Origin: Sinomicrobium soli
GTDB lineage: Bacteria > Bacteroidota > Bacteroidia > Flavobacteriales > Flavobacteriaceae
Reading direction: 5' to 3'
Assembly (NCBI RefSeq): GCF_003285545.1
Contig: NZ_QLNV01000003.1
Coordinates: 1 to 64,000, forward strand
DNA: 64,000 nucleotides
Shown here piece by piece: positions 43,383 through 52,122 of this stretch. Position 1 is the first letter of the stretch; every line of letters starts with the position of its first letter. The notes below the pieces were generated by a model. That model was not told the origin of the DNA. It saw only the letters and a list, made by a program, of their open reading frames with translations, and ran no database searches. The position numbers were made by a program, and so were the translations under genes.

Positions 43383-44564
43383 ATGAAAAAGGATTTTTTA
43401 CGTTACCAGGCACAGACCTCTCCCCACCCCATCGCACTGGAAGTAGCCCGGGCCGGGGGGAGTTATATTTACGATACCGAAGACAATGCCTATCTCGATT
43501 TTATTGCGGGAGTCTCTGCCAATACCCTGGGGCATGGTCATCCCAGGATAGTAGAAGCGGTAACACGGCAGGCGGCACACTACATGCATGTCATGGTATA
43601 CGGGGAGTTTGTACAGGAACCGGCGGTGAAGCTGGCCAGGCTGCTGGCCGAAAACCTTCCCGGTCCCCTGGATACCACCTACCTGGTAAACTCCGGTACC
43701 GAGGCTACCGAAGGGGCGCTGAAACTGGCCAGGAAGGTTACGGGACGAACCGGGATCATCGCAGCACACCGGGCATATCACGGCAATACCCAGGGCTCCA
43801 TGAGTGTCATGGGATATGAAGAAAGAAAACGGGCCTTCCGCCCGCTTATTCCCGGGAACAGGTTTATCACCTTTAACAAGGAGGAAGAGCTGCAAAAGAT
43901 CACAGACAGGACGGCTGCCGTAATCCTGGAAACCATACAGGGTGGCGCCGGGTTTATCGTGCCGGAAGACAACTACCTGCAAAAAGTGAGAAAACGCTGC
44001 GACCAGACCGGGGCCCTGCTTATACTCGACGAGATACAGCCCGGTTTCGGAAGGACGGGAAAACTGTTTGGCTTTGAGCATTACGGCATTGTTCCGGATA
44101 TCCTTGTTATGGGCAAGGGTATGGGAGGCGGAATGCCGGTCGGGGCCTTTACGGCTTCCGGAAAACACATGGCCCTTTTAACAGACAAACCCTTACTGGG
44201 GCATATCACGACGTTCGGCGGAAACCCCGTAATAGCGGCCGCCTGCCTGGCAACCCTGCAGGAACTTACGGAAACCTCCATCATGTCCGGCATACCCGCC
44301 AAAGAGGCTCTTTTCCGTTCTTTACTGGTACATCCGCTGATTTCGGAAGTACGCGGCAAAGGACTTATGCTTGCCATTATGACAGCTTCCGCGGAACTGG
44401 CAGCCCATATCATGCAAGAATCGCTGATGCGCGGCCTGCTGTTATTCGGGCTCTTGTTTGAAAGAAAAGCCGTGAGGATCACCCCTCCCCTCACCATTTC
44501 GGAAGCCGAAATACGACAGGGCTGCAACATCATACTGAACATCCTTGACGAATGGCACGATTGA
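43383..44564 (+). CDS. class III pyridoxal-phosphate aminotransferase
   Basis: 393 residues, complete. The pyridoxal lysine Lys245 lies in VMGKGMGGGMPVGAF, the cofactor aspartate Asp216 in LILDEIQPGFGRTG, and SGTEATEGALKLARK (104-118) binds the phosphate. The class contains ornithine, acetylornithine, GABA and diaminobutyrate transaminases. Amino-acid or polyamine substrate cannot be settled; no arginine genes are adjacent. The gene is separated from the OstA-like gene by heptamer arrays and from the TPR gene by 91 bases. Confidence 0.92.
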   Translation: MKKDFLRYQAQTSPHPIALEVARAGGSYIYDTEDNAYLDFIAGVSANTLGHGHPRIVEAVTRQAAHYMHVMVYGEFVQEPAVKLARLLAENLPGPLDTTYLVNSGTEATEGALKLARKVTGRTGIIAAHRAYHGNTQGSMSVMGYEERKRAFRPLIPGNRFITFNKEEELQKITDRTAAVILETIQGGAGFIVPEDNYLQKVRKRCDQTGALLILDEIQPGFGRTGKLFGFEHYGIVPDILVMGKGMGGGMPVGAFTASGKHMALLTDKPLLGHITTFGGNPVIAAACLATLQELTETSIMSGIPAKEALFRSLLVHPLISEVRGKGLMLAIMTASAELAAHIMQESLMRGLLLFGLLFERKAVRITPPLTISEAEIRQGCNIILNILDEWHD

Positions 44565-44655
44565 TGTTAACTACTTTGTTGATAACAAATACCCGCAGAG
44601 ACCAGATTTTAGGGCATCAAGCCCTAAATTTATTATAGTGGAATTCTAAAAAAGC

Positions 44656-46062
44656 ATGCTTATGCCATTTAGTTCTGACGAAGACCGGAATTTCCCCGTT
44701 TCGAAATTCGAATCCATGCTGAAAACCAATGATGTGTATTTTTTTGATGCTGATGATTTTGAGAATATCATACATCATTATCTGGATACCGGCAAAGTAG
44801 CTCTCGCCAAGAAAGCCATACAGATCGGCCTGGGGCAGCATACCTCCTCTACCAATCTGAAGCTGTTGCAGATCGAGGTGCTTATTTTCGAGAACAGGTT
44901 TGATGTCGCCGAAAAAATGCTCGATGAACTGGCAGCCCTGGAAACGTCTAACGAGGAGATCTATATCCAGCGTGCCAATATCTATTCCAAAAGGGACAAG
45001 CACGAAATGGCTATCCGCTTTCTCCGGGAAGCCCTGGCATACACCAGTGACAATGCCGATATCTATTCGCTCATAGGTATGGAATACCTTTTCCTGGACA
45101 AATATGCCGAGGCCAGGGATTGCTTTATAAAATGCCTCGACGAAGATCCCGAAGACTATTCGGCCCTTTACAATGTCATTTACTGCTTTGATTTCCTGGA
45201 AGACCACGACGGTGCGATAAGCTACCTGAACTCCTACCTGGAATACAATCCGTACAGCGAGGTGGGATGGCACCAGGCAGGCAAGCAGTACTTTCAGAAG
45301 AAAATGCTTAAAGAGGCGCTCGCGGCCTTTGATTTTGCGATTATTTCCGACGATACTTTCGTAGGGGCATACCTGGAAAAAGGAAAGGTTCTGGAAAAAA
45401 TGGGCCGCTACGGGGAAGCCATAGAAAATTACGAGCTCACCCTGCGCCTGGACGACCCCACCTCGTTTGCATACCTCAGAATGGGGAAATGTTACGAAAA
45501 ACTGGGCAATGACAACGAAGCCAAAAAGTACTATTACAAAACGGTGCACGAAGACCCCCTGCTGGATAAGGGATGGATTGCCATTACCGATTTTTACCTG
45601 AAACAGCTCAACTATCAGAAAGCAAAATACTACATCAACAAAGCACTTCACATAGACAGTGAGAATATCACCTACTGGAAGCGGTCGGCAGAGATCAACA
45701 GGGAACTCCATCTCTACGAAGAAGCCGATATATCCTATCAGAAAACCATAGAGCTCGGAAACTACGAACTCGATACCTGGACTTCCTGGTGTGATATCCT
45801 CATCAAGATCGGGGAGTATGAAAACGCCGTTCATGTCCTGCTCCAGGCGCTGGAATTCTACCCTAAGGAAGCCCTGCTGGAATACCGTATCTCCGGACTG
45901 TATTTCCTGTTGACAGACCCCCTTAAAGGCCAGCAGCACCTGAAACGTGCCCTTGCGGAAAACTTTGACCAGCATGCAGTTATCAAGGAGCTTTTCCCGG
46001 TCGTGTTCCGGTCGAAAACCGTTAAGAGTATTATAACAGATTTTAAAAAGGCTTCTATCTGA
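44656..46062 (+). CDS. tetratricopeptide-repeat protein
   Basis: 468 residues, no signal peptide, so cytoplasmic. From residue about 60 to the end it consists of about ten TPR-like helix pairs of 34 residues (for example YAEARDCFIKCLDEDPEDYSALYN and YGEAIENYELTLRLDDPTSFAYLRMGKCYEKLG). It starts with an acidic MPFSSDEDRNFPVSKFE segment. TPR proteins serve as scaffolds; the partner is unknown. The order TPR, DUF368, DUF368, aroE, DUF349 recurs in other Flavobacteriaceae as far as I recall, so it probably belongs to a core cluster rather than an accessory one. Confidence 0.9.
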   Translation: MLMPFSSDEDRNFPVSKFESMLKTNDVYFFDADDFENIIHHYLDTGKVALAKKAIQIGLGQHTSSTNLKLLQIEVLIFENRFDVAEKMLDELAALETSNEEIYIQRANIYSKRDKHEMAIRFLREALAYTSDNADIYSLIGMEYLFLDKYAEARDCFIKCLDEDPEDYSALYNVIYCFDFLEDHDGAISYLNSYLEYNPYSEVGWHQAGKQYFQKKMLKEALAAFDFAIISDDTFVGAYLEKGKVLEKMGRYGEAIENYELTLRLDDPTSFAYLRMGKCYEKLGNDNEAKKYYYKTVHEDPLLDKGWIAITDFYLKQLNYQKAKYYINKALHIDSENITYWKRSAEINRELHLYEEADISYQKTIELGNYELDTWTSWCDILIKIGEYENAVHVLLQALEFYPKEALLEYRISGLYFLLTDPLKGQQHLKRALAENFDQHAVIKELFPVVFRSKTVKSIITDFKKASI

Positions 46063-46107
46063 GAAACTGTCTAAAAATGCCTATTTTTGTTCACCAAAGA
46101 ACAGAAA

Positions 46108-47082
46108 ATGCGCAGAAAACCTTTAGATTATTTCTTTGTGACCCTTAAGGGAATGGCCATGGGAGCCGCCGATGTGGTACCGGGGGTTTCGGGAGGAACC
46201 ATTGCCTTTATATCCGGCATTTACGAAGAACTGATAAGCGCTATTAACAGCATTAAACTGTCTTCCCTGAAAATATGGAAGACGGCAGGCTTTAAAGCCA
46301 TGTGGAACAGCTTTAACGGAAATTTTCTGCTGGCACTGGTTACCGGCATAGCCATCAGCATATTTTCCCTGGCCCGGCTTATTACCTGGCTGCTCGAAAC
46401 ACATCCCATAGCCGTCTGGTCGTTCTTTTTCGGTCTCGTCGTAGCCAGTATCTATATCATAGGAAGGCAGATCTCTTCCTGGTCTGCCGGCGTCATCACG
46501 GCAGTACTGGCAGGTGCCGCCCTTTCCTATTACATTACCATTGCCCACCCGGTAAGCTCTCCCGACAGTTACCCCTATCTTTTTCTCTCCGGGTTTATCG
46601 CCATTATCGCCATGATACTCCCGGGAATATCCGGGGCGTTCATATTACTCTTAATGGGGTCGTACAGCATTGTCATGAACACCATAAACCTGCTCAGGGA
46701 AGGAATTTTTCAGGGCGATCTCCAGGTGGCGGGACAGGCTTTCAGCAAAATGGCTGTCTTCGGGATCGGGGCGGTCATGGGCCTGAAGGTATTCTCGGGA
46801 ATACTCAACTGGATGTTCAAACACCACAAGAATACGACCCTTGCCCTGCTGACGGGTTTTATGATAGGGTCGCTCAACAAGATATGGCCCTGGAAGGAAA
46901 CCCTGTCATGGCGGATCAATTCGCATAACGAACAGGTACCCCTGCTGCAAAAAAGCATTTCTCCCTTTCACTTTGAAGGTGACAACCAGGTGTTCCTCGC
47001 CGTATTTGTGGCCATAGCCGGGTTCCTCACCATATACCTGCTGGAAAGAATCGCCGTAAAAGCTCAAAAGGCAGATGAATAG
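46108..47082 (+). CDS. DUF368 membrane protein, copy 1 (PopT-like undecaprenyl-phosphate translocase)
   Basis: 324 residues from the ATG at 46108; an in-frame TTG at 46087 lies inside a TATTTTTG promoter box (46082-46089), which argues against it. About eight or nine membrane helices. The family hallmarks are GAADVVPGVSGGTIAFISGIYEEL near the start and MILPGISGAFILLLMGSY in the middle, related inverted repeats. DUF368 (PopT) proteins in other bacteria recycle the lipid carrier undecaprenyl phosphate across the inner membrane, which supports cell wall and polysaccharide synthesis. It overlaps the next, paralogous gene by 8 bases. Confidence 0.88.
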   Translation: MRRKPLDYFFVTLKGMAMGAADVVPGVSGGTIAFISGIYEELISAINSIKLSSLKIWKTAGFKAMWNSFNGNFLLALVTGIAISIFSLARLITWLLETHPIAVWSFFFGLVVASIYIIGRQISSWSAGVITAVLAGAALSYYITIAHPVSSPDSYPYLFLSGFIAIIAMILPGISGAFILLLMGSYSIVMNTINLLREGIFQGDLQVAGQAFSKMAVFGIGAVMGLKVFSGILNWMFKHHKNTTLALLTGFMIGSLNKIWPWKETLSWRINSHNEQVPLLQKSISPFHFEGDNQVFLAVFVAIAGFLTIYLLERIAVKAQKADE

Positions 47083-48091
47083 TGCCAGAACATTAGGCGA
47101 TAAGATCTTCCTGGTGGTCAAGGGCCTGGCCATGGGGGCTGCCAACAAGGTTCCCGGAGTGTCCGGAGGTATTGTTGCCTTTGTTGCAGGTTTCTATGAG
47201 GAGTTCATCTACTCCCTCCAGAAAATAAACCTCAAAGCCTTCAGGTTACTTATAAATGGCAGGTTTGTCTCTTTCTACCGCTATATCAACGGAAAGTTCC
47301 TGGGCCTGCTGATACTGGGTATGCTCATAAGCTATTTCAGTGTTTCCCGTATTCTCGATTATTTCATAGCGAAAAAGGAACTCTATGTATGGGCTGCATT
47401 CTTCGGAATGATCATCGGGTCTATCTACTATATCTCAAAGGGATTTCAATGGAACCGCAAAACGGTACTCTGGGCTGTTCTGGGGCTGGTGTCGGGGGTA
47501 TCCATCAGTTTCCTGAACCCGGCTCGGGAAAACACCAACCTGGTCTTCGTATTCCTCTGTGGTATCATCAGTGTGTCGGGAATGACACTTCCGGGCCTTT
47601 CCGGGTCGTTTATCCTTATTCTGCTGGGCAACTATGTCCTGCTCCTGGTAGATTCGGTAAACGCCCTTTATTTTACCATGTCGGAAATATTCACCGGTGA
47701 TTTTTCCTTTGTGAATGACCCGGACCGCATGGATATGCTTACGATTCTCGTCGTATTCACCCTGGGGTCGGCCACCGGGCTGGTCACGCTGTCTCACCTG
47801 CTCAACTACGTCCTCAAACACTACCGCAATGTCACTACGGCCATTATCATAGGGTTTATTTCAGGATCATTGGGCGTGGTATGGCCCTGGAAGCGCACCG
47901 TGTTCCGTACAGATGCATCCGGCAGCGTCCTGCTCGACAGCGAAGGCCATCCCATTATCCTGAATTACCAGAGGTACGTTCCCGATTTTTCCGGCCGGGA
48001 GACCTGGATCGCCATTGCTTTTATTATATTTGGGGTACTTGTTGTTCTGGGGCTCGACTGGTACGGCCGGCGCTCGCGGAAGATCAGATAG
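47075..48091 (+). CDS. DUF368 membrane protein, copy 2
   Basis: 338 residues, starting inside the end of copy 1 (ATGAATAG overlap), so the two are translationally coupled. It has the same landmarks: MGAANKVPGVSGGIVAFVAGFYEEF and MTLPGLSGSFILILLGNYVLLL. It ends with a long basic cytoplasmic tail (WYGRRSRKIR). Clearly a paralogue of copy 1 by old tandem duplication, because many loop residues differ. The two could form a heterodimer, or move different lipid carriers; nothing in the sequence decides this. Confidence 0.88.
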   Translation: MNSARTLGDKIFLVVKGLAMGAANKVPGVSGGIVAFVAGFYEEFIYSLQKINLKAFRLLINGRFVSFYRYINGKFLGLLILGMLISYFSVSRILDYFIAKKELYVWAAFFGMIIGSIYYISKGFQWNRKTVLWAVLGLVSGVSISFLNPARENTNLVFVFLCGIISVSGMTLPGLSGSFILILLGNYVLLLVDSVNALYFTMSEIFTGDFSFVNDPDRMDMLTILVVFTLGSATGLVTLSHLLNYVLKHYRNVTTAIIIGFISGSLGVVWPWKRTVFRTDASGSVLLDSEGHPIILNYQRYVPDFSGRETWIAIAFIIFGVLVVLGLDWYGRRSRKIR

Positions 48092-48136
48092 ACCAATAAT
48101 TTACAGGGGATAGCCCCGAAATATCACTATTACGTT

Positions 48137-48886
48137 ATGCCATTATTCGGACTTGTCGGAAAAAACATTTCATACTCCTTCTCACAGGTATACTTCAGGG
48201 AGAAATTTCAGAAACTGCAGCTTCAGGATCATTCCTACACAAATTTCGATATCCCAGAAATAGGGGAATTCCCTTTACTGGTAAAAAGACATCCCGACCT
48301 CGGCGGAATGAACGTCACCATCCCGTACAAGGAGGCGGTTATCCCCTATCTGTCTGCGCTCAGTGACAAGGCTAAACGCATAGGGGCGGTCAATGTCATC
48401 AAGGTATCCCGATCCGGGCTCACCGGTTACAACACCGACTATTACGGTTTCCTGGCCTCCCTGCAACCCCTGCTCCAGCCCCATCACAGGAATGCACTTA
48501 TCCTGGGTACGGGAGGAGCTTCCAAAGCCATTGCTTTCAGCCTCGAGGAGCTGGGCATAGCCTATACTTTCGTATCCCGGAGCCCCGCTCCGCAGCAACT
48601 CTCCTATAAAGACCTCGACAGGGAGATCATGGAAAAATACAGCATCGTCATAAACTGCAGTCCCATAGGCACATTTCCCGACACCGGACGGAAACCCGAT
48701 ATCCCTTACGAACATATAGGCAGGGGACATCTGCTGTACGACCTGATATACAACCCTTCGGAAACGGCCTTCCTCAGGGAAGGCAGGAACAGGGGGGCCG
48801 CCACGAGCAACGGGTTAAAGATGCTGGAACTGCAGGCGGAAAAAGCCTGGGAAATCTGGAACAGCCCGGAACAGCAGAACAAATAG
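48137..48886 (+). CDS. aroE: shikimate dehydrogenase
   Basis: 249 residues. Substrate motif SYSFS (12-16), catalytic Lys65 (NVTIPYKEAV) and Asp101 (GYNTDYYGF), and the nucleotide loop LGTGGASKA. The C-terminal NGLKMLELQAEKAWEIWN is family-typical. It reduces 3-dehydroshikimate to shikimate with NADPH in aromatic amino-acid synthesis. A little shorter than E. coli AroE (272), as is common in this phylum. It follows the second DUF368 gene by 45 bases and is probably co-transcribed with it. Confidence 0.95.
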   Translation: MPLFGLVGKNISYSFSQVYFREKFQKLQLQDHSYTNFDIPEIGEFPLLVKRHPDLGGMNVTIPYKEAVIPYLSALSDKAKRIGAVNVIKVSRSGLTGYNTDYYGFLASLQPLLQPHHRNALILGTGGASKAIAFSLEELGIAYTFVSRSPAPQQLSYKDLDREIMEKYSIVINCSPIGTFPDTGRKPDIPYEHIGRGHLLYDLIYNPSETAFLREGRNRGAATSNGLKMLELQAEKAWEIWNSPEQQNK

Positions 48887-49083
48887 CTGCATCTCCCTTC
48901 CGCCGCAGGGAAATACCCCGGCAGGAACAGCTTTCAAAAGTACCTTATCATCCCTTTTAAAGCAGTACAGGCTACTTTTCCCGGAATATATCCCGGTCGA
49001 AAATTTGCTGTTTTACACGCTCGTAAAAGCCGTAAAAGTTTTGCCAATTTCCCAGTTGTTAGTATCTTTCACATTCTAAAGCA

Positions 49084-51096
49084 ATGATGAACCTTAAACA
49101 TTTCAAGATGTTAGACCAAAACGAAAAAGATCTGCACCGGCCCGATGAACAGGAAGAGGTAAAAAATACGGGAGGAGAAGCCGGAAACGTCAGCCATACC
49201 GAAAACACTGCCCCGGAATCACCGCCGGAACCACTGCCCGGAGCGGCATCTGACGATACGACCGGGCCTGAAAAGACCGCTGCTCCAACGGGGAACGGCG
49301 ATGATGCCAGGGCCATTGATGAAATAGATGAATCCAATGCCGAGGATGCCGAGGATGAAGATAATGTCAAGAGGCACTCCATCCCCATGCCCGATTACCA
49401 TGCCATGAGCGTGGAAAAACTGGTCTCTGAACTGGAAAAACTCCTGCGCAGTGAAAAGGTACAGGCCATCAAGGAACATGCAGACCATATAAAATATGAA
49501 TTCGACCAGAAATTCCAGGAGATCCACGACGAAAAAAAAGAGGAATTTCTCCATGACGGCGGTAATGAAATAGATTTCCGTTACCACCCTCCCATAAAGC
49601 AGAAATTCAACAAGGTTTATGGCGAATACAGGGATAAAAGAAACCAGTATTACCAGAACCTGGAGCAAAACCTCAAGAACAACCTGGCTAAGCGCCAGGA
49701 GATCATAGAGGCCTTAAAAGGTCTTATCAGCGTCGAAGAAGATATCAACACCACGTACAAACACTTCAAGGAGCTCCAGGACCGCTGGAGGGTGGCCGGA
49801 CCGGTGCCGAGGGTAAACTACAACGATGTGTGGCGTACCTATCATCACCACGTCGAGCGGTTCTACGATTTCCTCGACCTGAACCGCGATCTCAGGGACC
49901 TCGATTTCAAACACAATCTGGAGGAAAAGGAAAAGATCATATCCCGTGCCGAGGAACTGGCGGCAATACCCGATGTAAACATTGCTTTTCGCGAACTGCA
50001 GTCACTACACAAAATATGGAAAGAGGATCTCGGCCCGGTAGACCGCGAACACCGGGAGGATATCTGGAACCGGTTCAGTGCAGCTACCAGGGTTATCCAC
50101 GAAAGGAGACAGCAGTATTTTAAGGAAATGGACAAGGTTCATGAACAGAACCTGGAGCGCAAGCGGGGAATCATAGAAAAGATCAACACCATCGTCCGCA
50201 ATAAGGCCGGTTCTCACAGGCAATGGCAAAAACAGATCGGGGAGATCAAGGAGCTGAGAGAAGCGTTTTTCAATGCGGGCCGTGTACCTCGCAATGTCAG
50301 TGATGAAATATGGACGGCCTTTAAAACGGCTACGCGGTCGTTCAACCGGCAGAAGAACGAATTTTATAAAAACCTGAAAAGAGAGCAACAGGAAAACCTT
50401 ACCCGGAAAAAGGAGCTGATCCGGATCGCCAGGGAAAACATGGACAGCGAAGACTGGGAAGTCGTTACCCCGCTCATGAAAAAGATACAGAACGACTGGA
50501 AAAAGATAGGGCATGTGCCGAGAAGGTACTCAGACAGGGTATGGGATGAGTTCAAGTCCGCGTGCAATCATTATTTCGATCGGCTTCACACCAACAGGAA
50601 CCGGGGGAGCAAAGAAGAAACGGAAGCCCTTCAGAACAAGGAAAAACTGATGGACAGGCTCAGGGATTTCCAGCTCGGCGACTCCCGGCAGGACGACCTG
50701 GAAACACTGAGTGGAATTGTATCGAACTGGAGGTCGTACGGAAAAGTTCCGCATTTCAAGCGAAACATAGAAAGCAAGTTCAACAAAATTATCGATGCCC
50801 TGCTAAAAAAACTCCAGGTCAGCCGGCAGGATATTGAACTTATAAAATACGGCAATAAGCTGGAAGAACTGGCCAATTCTGATAAGGACGGACTTATAGA
50901 CAACGAAAAAATATTCATACGCCGCAAGATCGACGAGGTAAAAAACGAGATCCGGCAGCTGGAAAACAACCTGCAGTTCATCAATGCCGATGACGATAAT
51001 CCCATAGTAAAAGAGGTGAACAGGAACATCGACAAGCAAAAGGAATCCCTGGCCCTGTGGAAAGCCAAACTGCAACAGCTCCGGAAAATAGACTGA
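49084..51096 (+). CDS. DUF349 coiled-coil protein
   Basis: 670 residues. Residues 1-100 are acidic, Pro/Glu/Asp-rich and disordered. The rest is almost all helix and highly charged, with four to five DUF349 repeats marked by W-[KRS]-x2-G-x-V/I-P (for example WRVAGPVPR, WKKIGHVPR, WRSYGKVPH) about 70-75 residues apart. The repeat predicts a long helical-bundle rod. Role unknown; cytoplasmic since no signal is present. It follows aroE by 197 bases. The mRNA-rich acidic N-terminus has codon use like its neighbours. Confidence 0.9.
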   Translation: MMNLKHFKMLDQNEKDLHRPDEQEEVKNTGGEAGNVSHTENTAPESPPEPLPGAASDDTTGPEKTAAPTGNGDDARAIDEIDESNAEDAEDEDNVKRHSIPMPDYHAMSVEKLVSELEKLLRSEKVQAIKEHADHIKYEFDQKFQEIHDEKKEEFLHDGGNEIDFRYHPPIKQKFNKVYGEYRDKRNQYYQNLEQNLKNNLAKRQEIIEALKGLISVEEDINTTYKHFKELQDRWRVAGPVPRVNYNDVWRTYHHHVERFYDFLDLNRDLRDLDFKHNLEEKEKIISRAEELAAIPDVNIAFRELQSLHKIWKEDLGPVDREHREDIWNRFSAATRVIHERRQQYFKEMDKVHEQNLERKRGIIEKINTIVRNKAGSHRQWQKQIGEIKELREAFFNAGRVPRNVSDEIWTAFKTATRSFNRQKNEFYKNLKREQQENLTRKKELIRIARENMDSEDWEVVTPLMKKIQNDWKKIGHVPRRYSDRVWDEFKSACNHYFDRLHTNRNRGSKEETEALQNKEKLMDRLRDFQLGDSRQDDLETLSGIVSNWRSYGKVPHFKRNIESKFNKIIDALLKKLQVSRQDIELIKYGNKLEELANSDKDGLIDNEKIFIRRKIDEVKNEIRQLENNLQFINADDDNPIVKEVNRNIDKQKESLALWKAKLQQLRKID

Positions 51097-51354
51097 CAGG
51101 CCACCCTTTACTTTTCCCGGGCCCGATATTCTTTTTCAGCCCGACCTGTACCGGACATCGCAGGCGGGAAAAGGCCTTCCCGGCCCGGGGTCCCGGCACA
51201 GGCGGGCCATTCCGTTATTCCCGGCAACCTGAAGGCGACAACTACCTGCCGGGCACCGCGTTGCCGGAAAAGAACAGGTCCTGAACAATCAAGTGACTAA
51301 CCGTTATTGCCCAATCAATCTCTAATCTTTAAACTCATAAACCGTAAATTCACA

Positions 51355-52053
51355 ATGAGAAAAACAATGTTTCTATGGCTTTTTGCAGCCTGTTTGCTCC
51401 TCCCCGGGCTCTCCTCCGCCCAGATCAACAAAAACAAGACCGGAGGCTGGTACATGTATTTCTGGAATACCACGTTGCGCGAAAGCCGTTTCGGTTTCCA
51501 GGGAGATATCCAGTACCGCAACTGGGATGTCATGGGAGATCTCGACCAGTTGTTATTACGCGGGGGGCTCACCTACCGGCCGGAAAAAGCCAATGTCAAA
51601 TTCACCCTGGGGTACGGATACATACTGTCCGGTGCCTACGGAGACAGCAACGACACTTCCGACGAAAGCCGCATATACCAGGAAGCGCTCATGCCCCATA
51701 AAGTGGCGGAACGCTTTTACCTGACACATCGTTTCCGGTTTGAACAGCGCTGGGTGGAAAGCCAGGACTTTCGTACCCGGTTCCGGTACAACCTCTTTCT
51801 GAACATCCCCGTAAACCAGGTTTCCCTGGATAAAGGGGCCCTCTATATCGCATTGTACAATGAAGTATTTATAAACGGCCAGAAAGATACCGGAAACGGC
51901 AATACGGTAGATATTTTCGACCGCAACCGGCTGTATACCGCCATAGGCTACAGCATAACCGACAATCTGAAGATACAGGCAGGTTATATGAGGCAGTCTA
52001 CCCCTGTCATAGACAAGGGGCAATTGCAGTTAAGCCTTCATCATACCCTATAA
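51355..52053 (+). CDS. DUF2490 outer-membrane beta-barrel protein
   Basis: 232 residues from the ATG at 51355, which opens a signal peptide (MRKTMFLWLFAACLLLPGLSSAQ); an upstream frame extending to 51307 is rejected. The mature part is rich in alternating hydrophobic and polar strands with aromatic belts and terminates in LSLHHTL. The pattern of WYMYFWNTT, FQGDIQYRNW and YTAIGYSITDNLKIQAGYM fits the DUF2490 barrel family. Outer-membrane protein of unknown cargo. It is convergent with the SusD gene; the terminator between them is shown separately. Confidence 0.85.
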   Translation: MRKTMFLWLFAACLLLPGLSSAQINKNKTGGWYMYFWNTTLRESRFGFQGDIQYRNWDVMGDLDQLLLRGGLTYRPEKANVKFTLGYGYILSGAYGDSNDTSDESRIYQEALMPHKVAERFYLTHRFRFEQRWVESQDFRTRFRYNLFLNIPVNQVSLDKGALYIALYNEVFINGQKDTGNGNTVDIFDRNRLYTAIGYSITDNLKIQAGYMRQSTPVIDKGQLQLSLHHTL

Positions 52054-52060
52054 ATATACC

Positions 52061-52090
52061 AAAACCCCCGGCAGAAATTCTTCCGGGGGT
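52061..52090 (-). terminator. intrinsic terminator of the susCD transcript
   Basis: ACCCCCGG / CCGGGGGT (52064-52071, 52083-52090) with an 11-base loop. On the minus strand it is followed by TTTTGG. It lies between the convergent DUF2490 gene and SusD gene and can act in both directions. Confidence 0.7.
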
Positions 52091-52122
52091 CATATCATTA
52101 TTAATTTTCAGGAAACCTCGAC

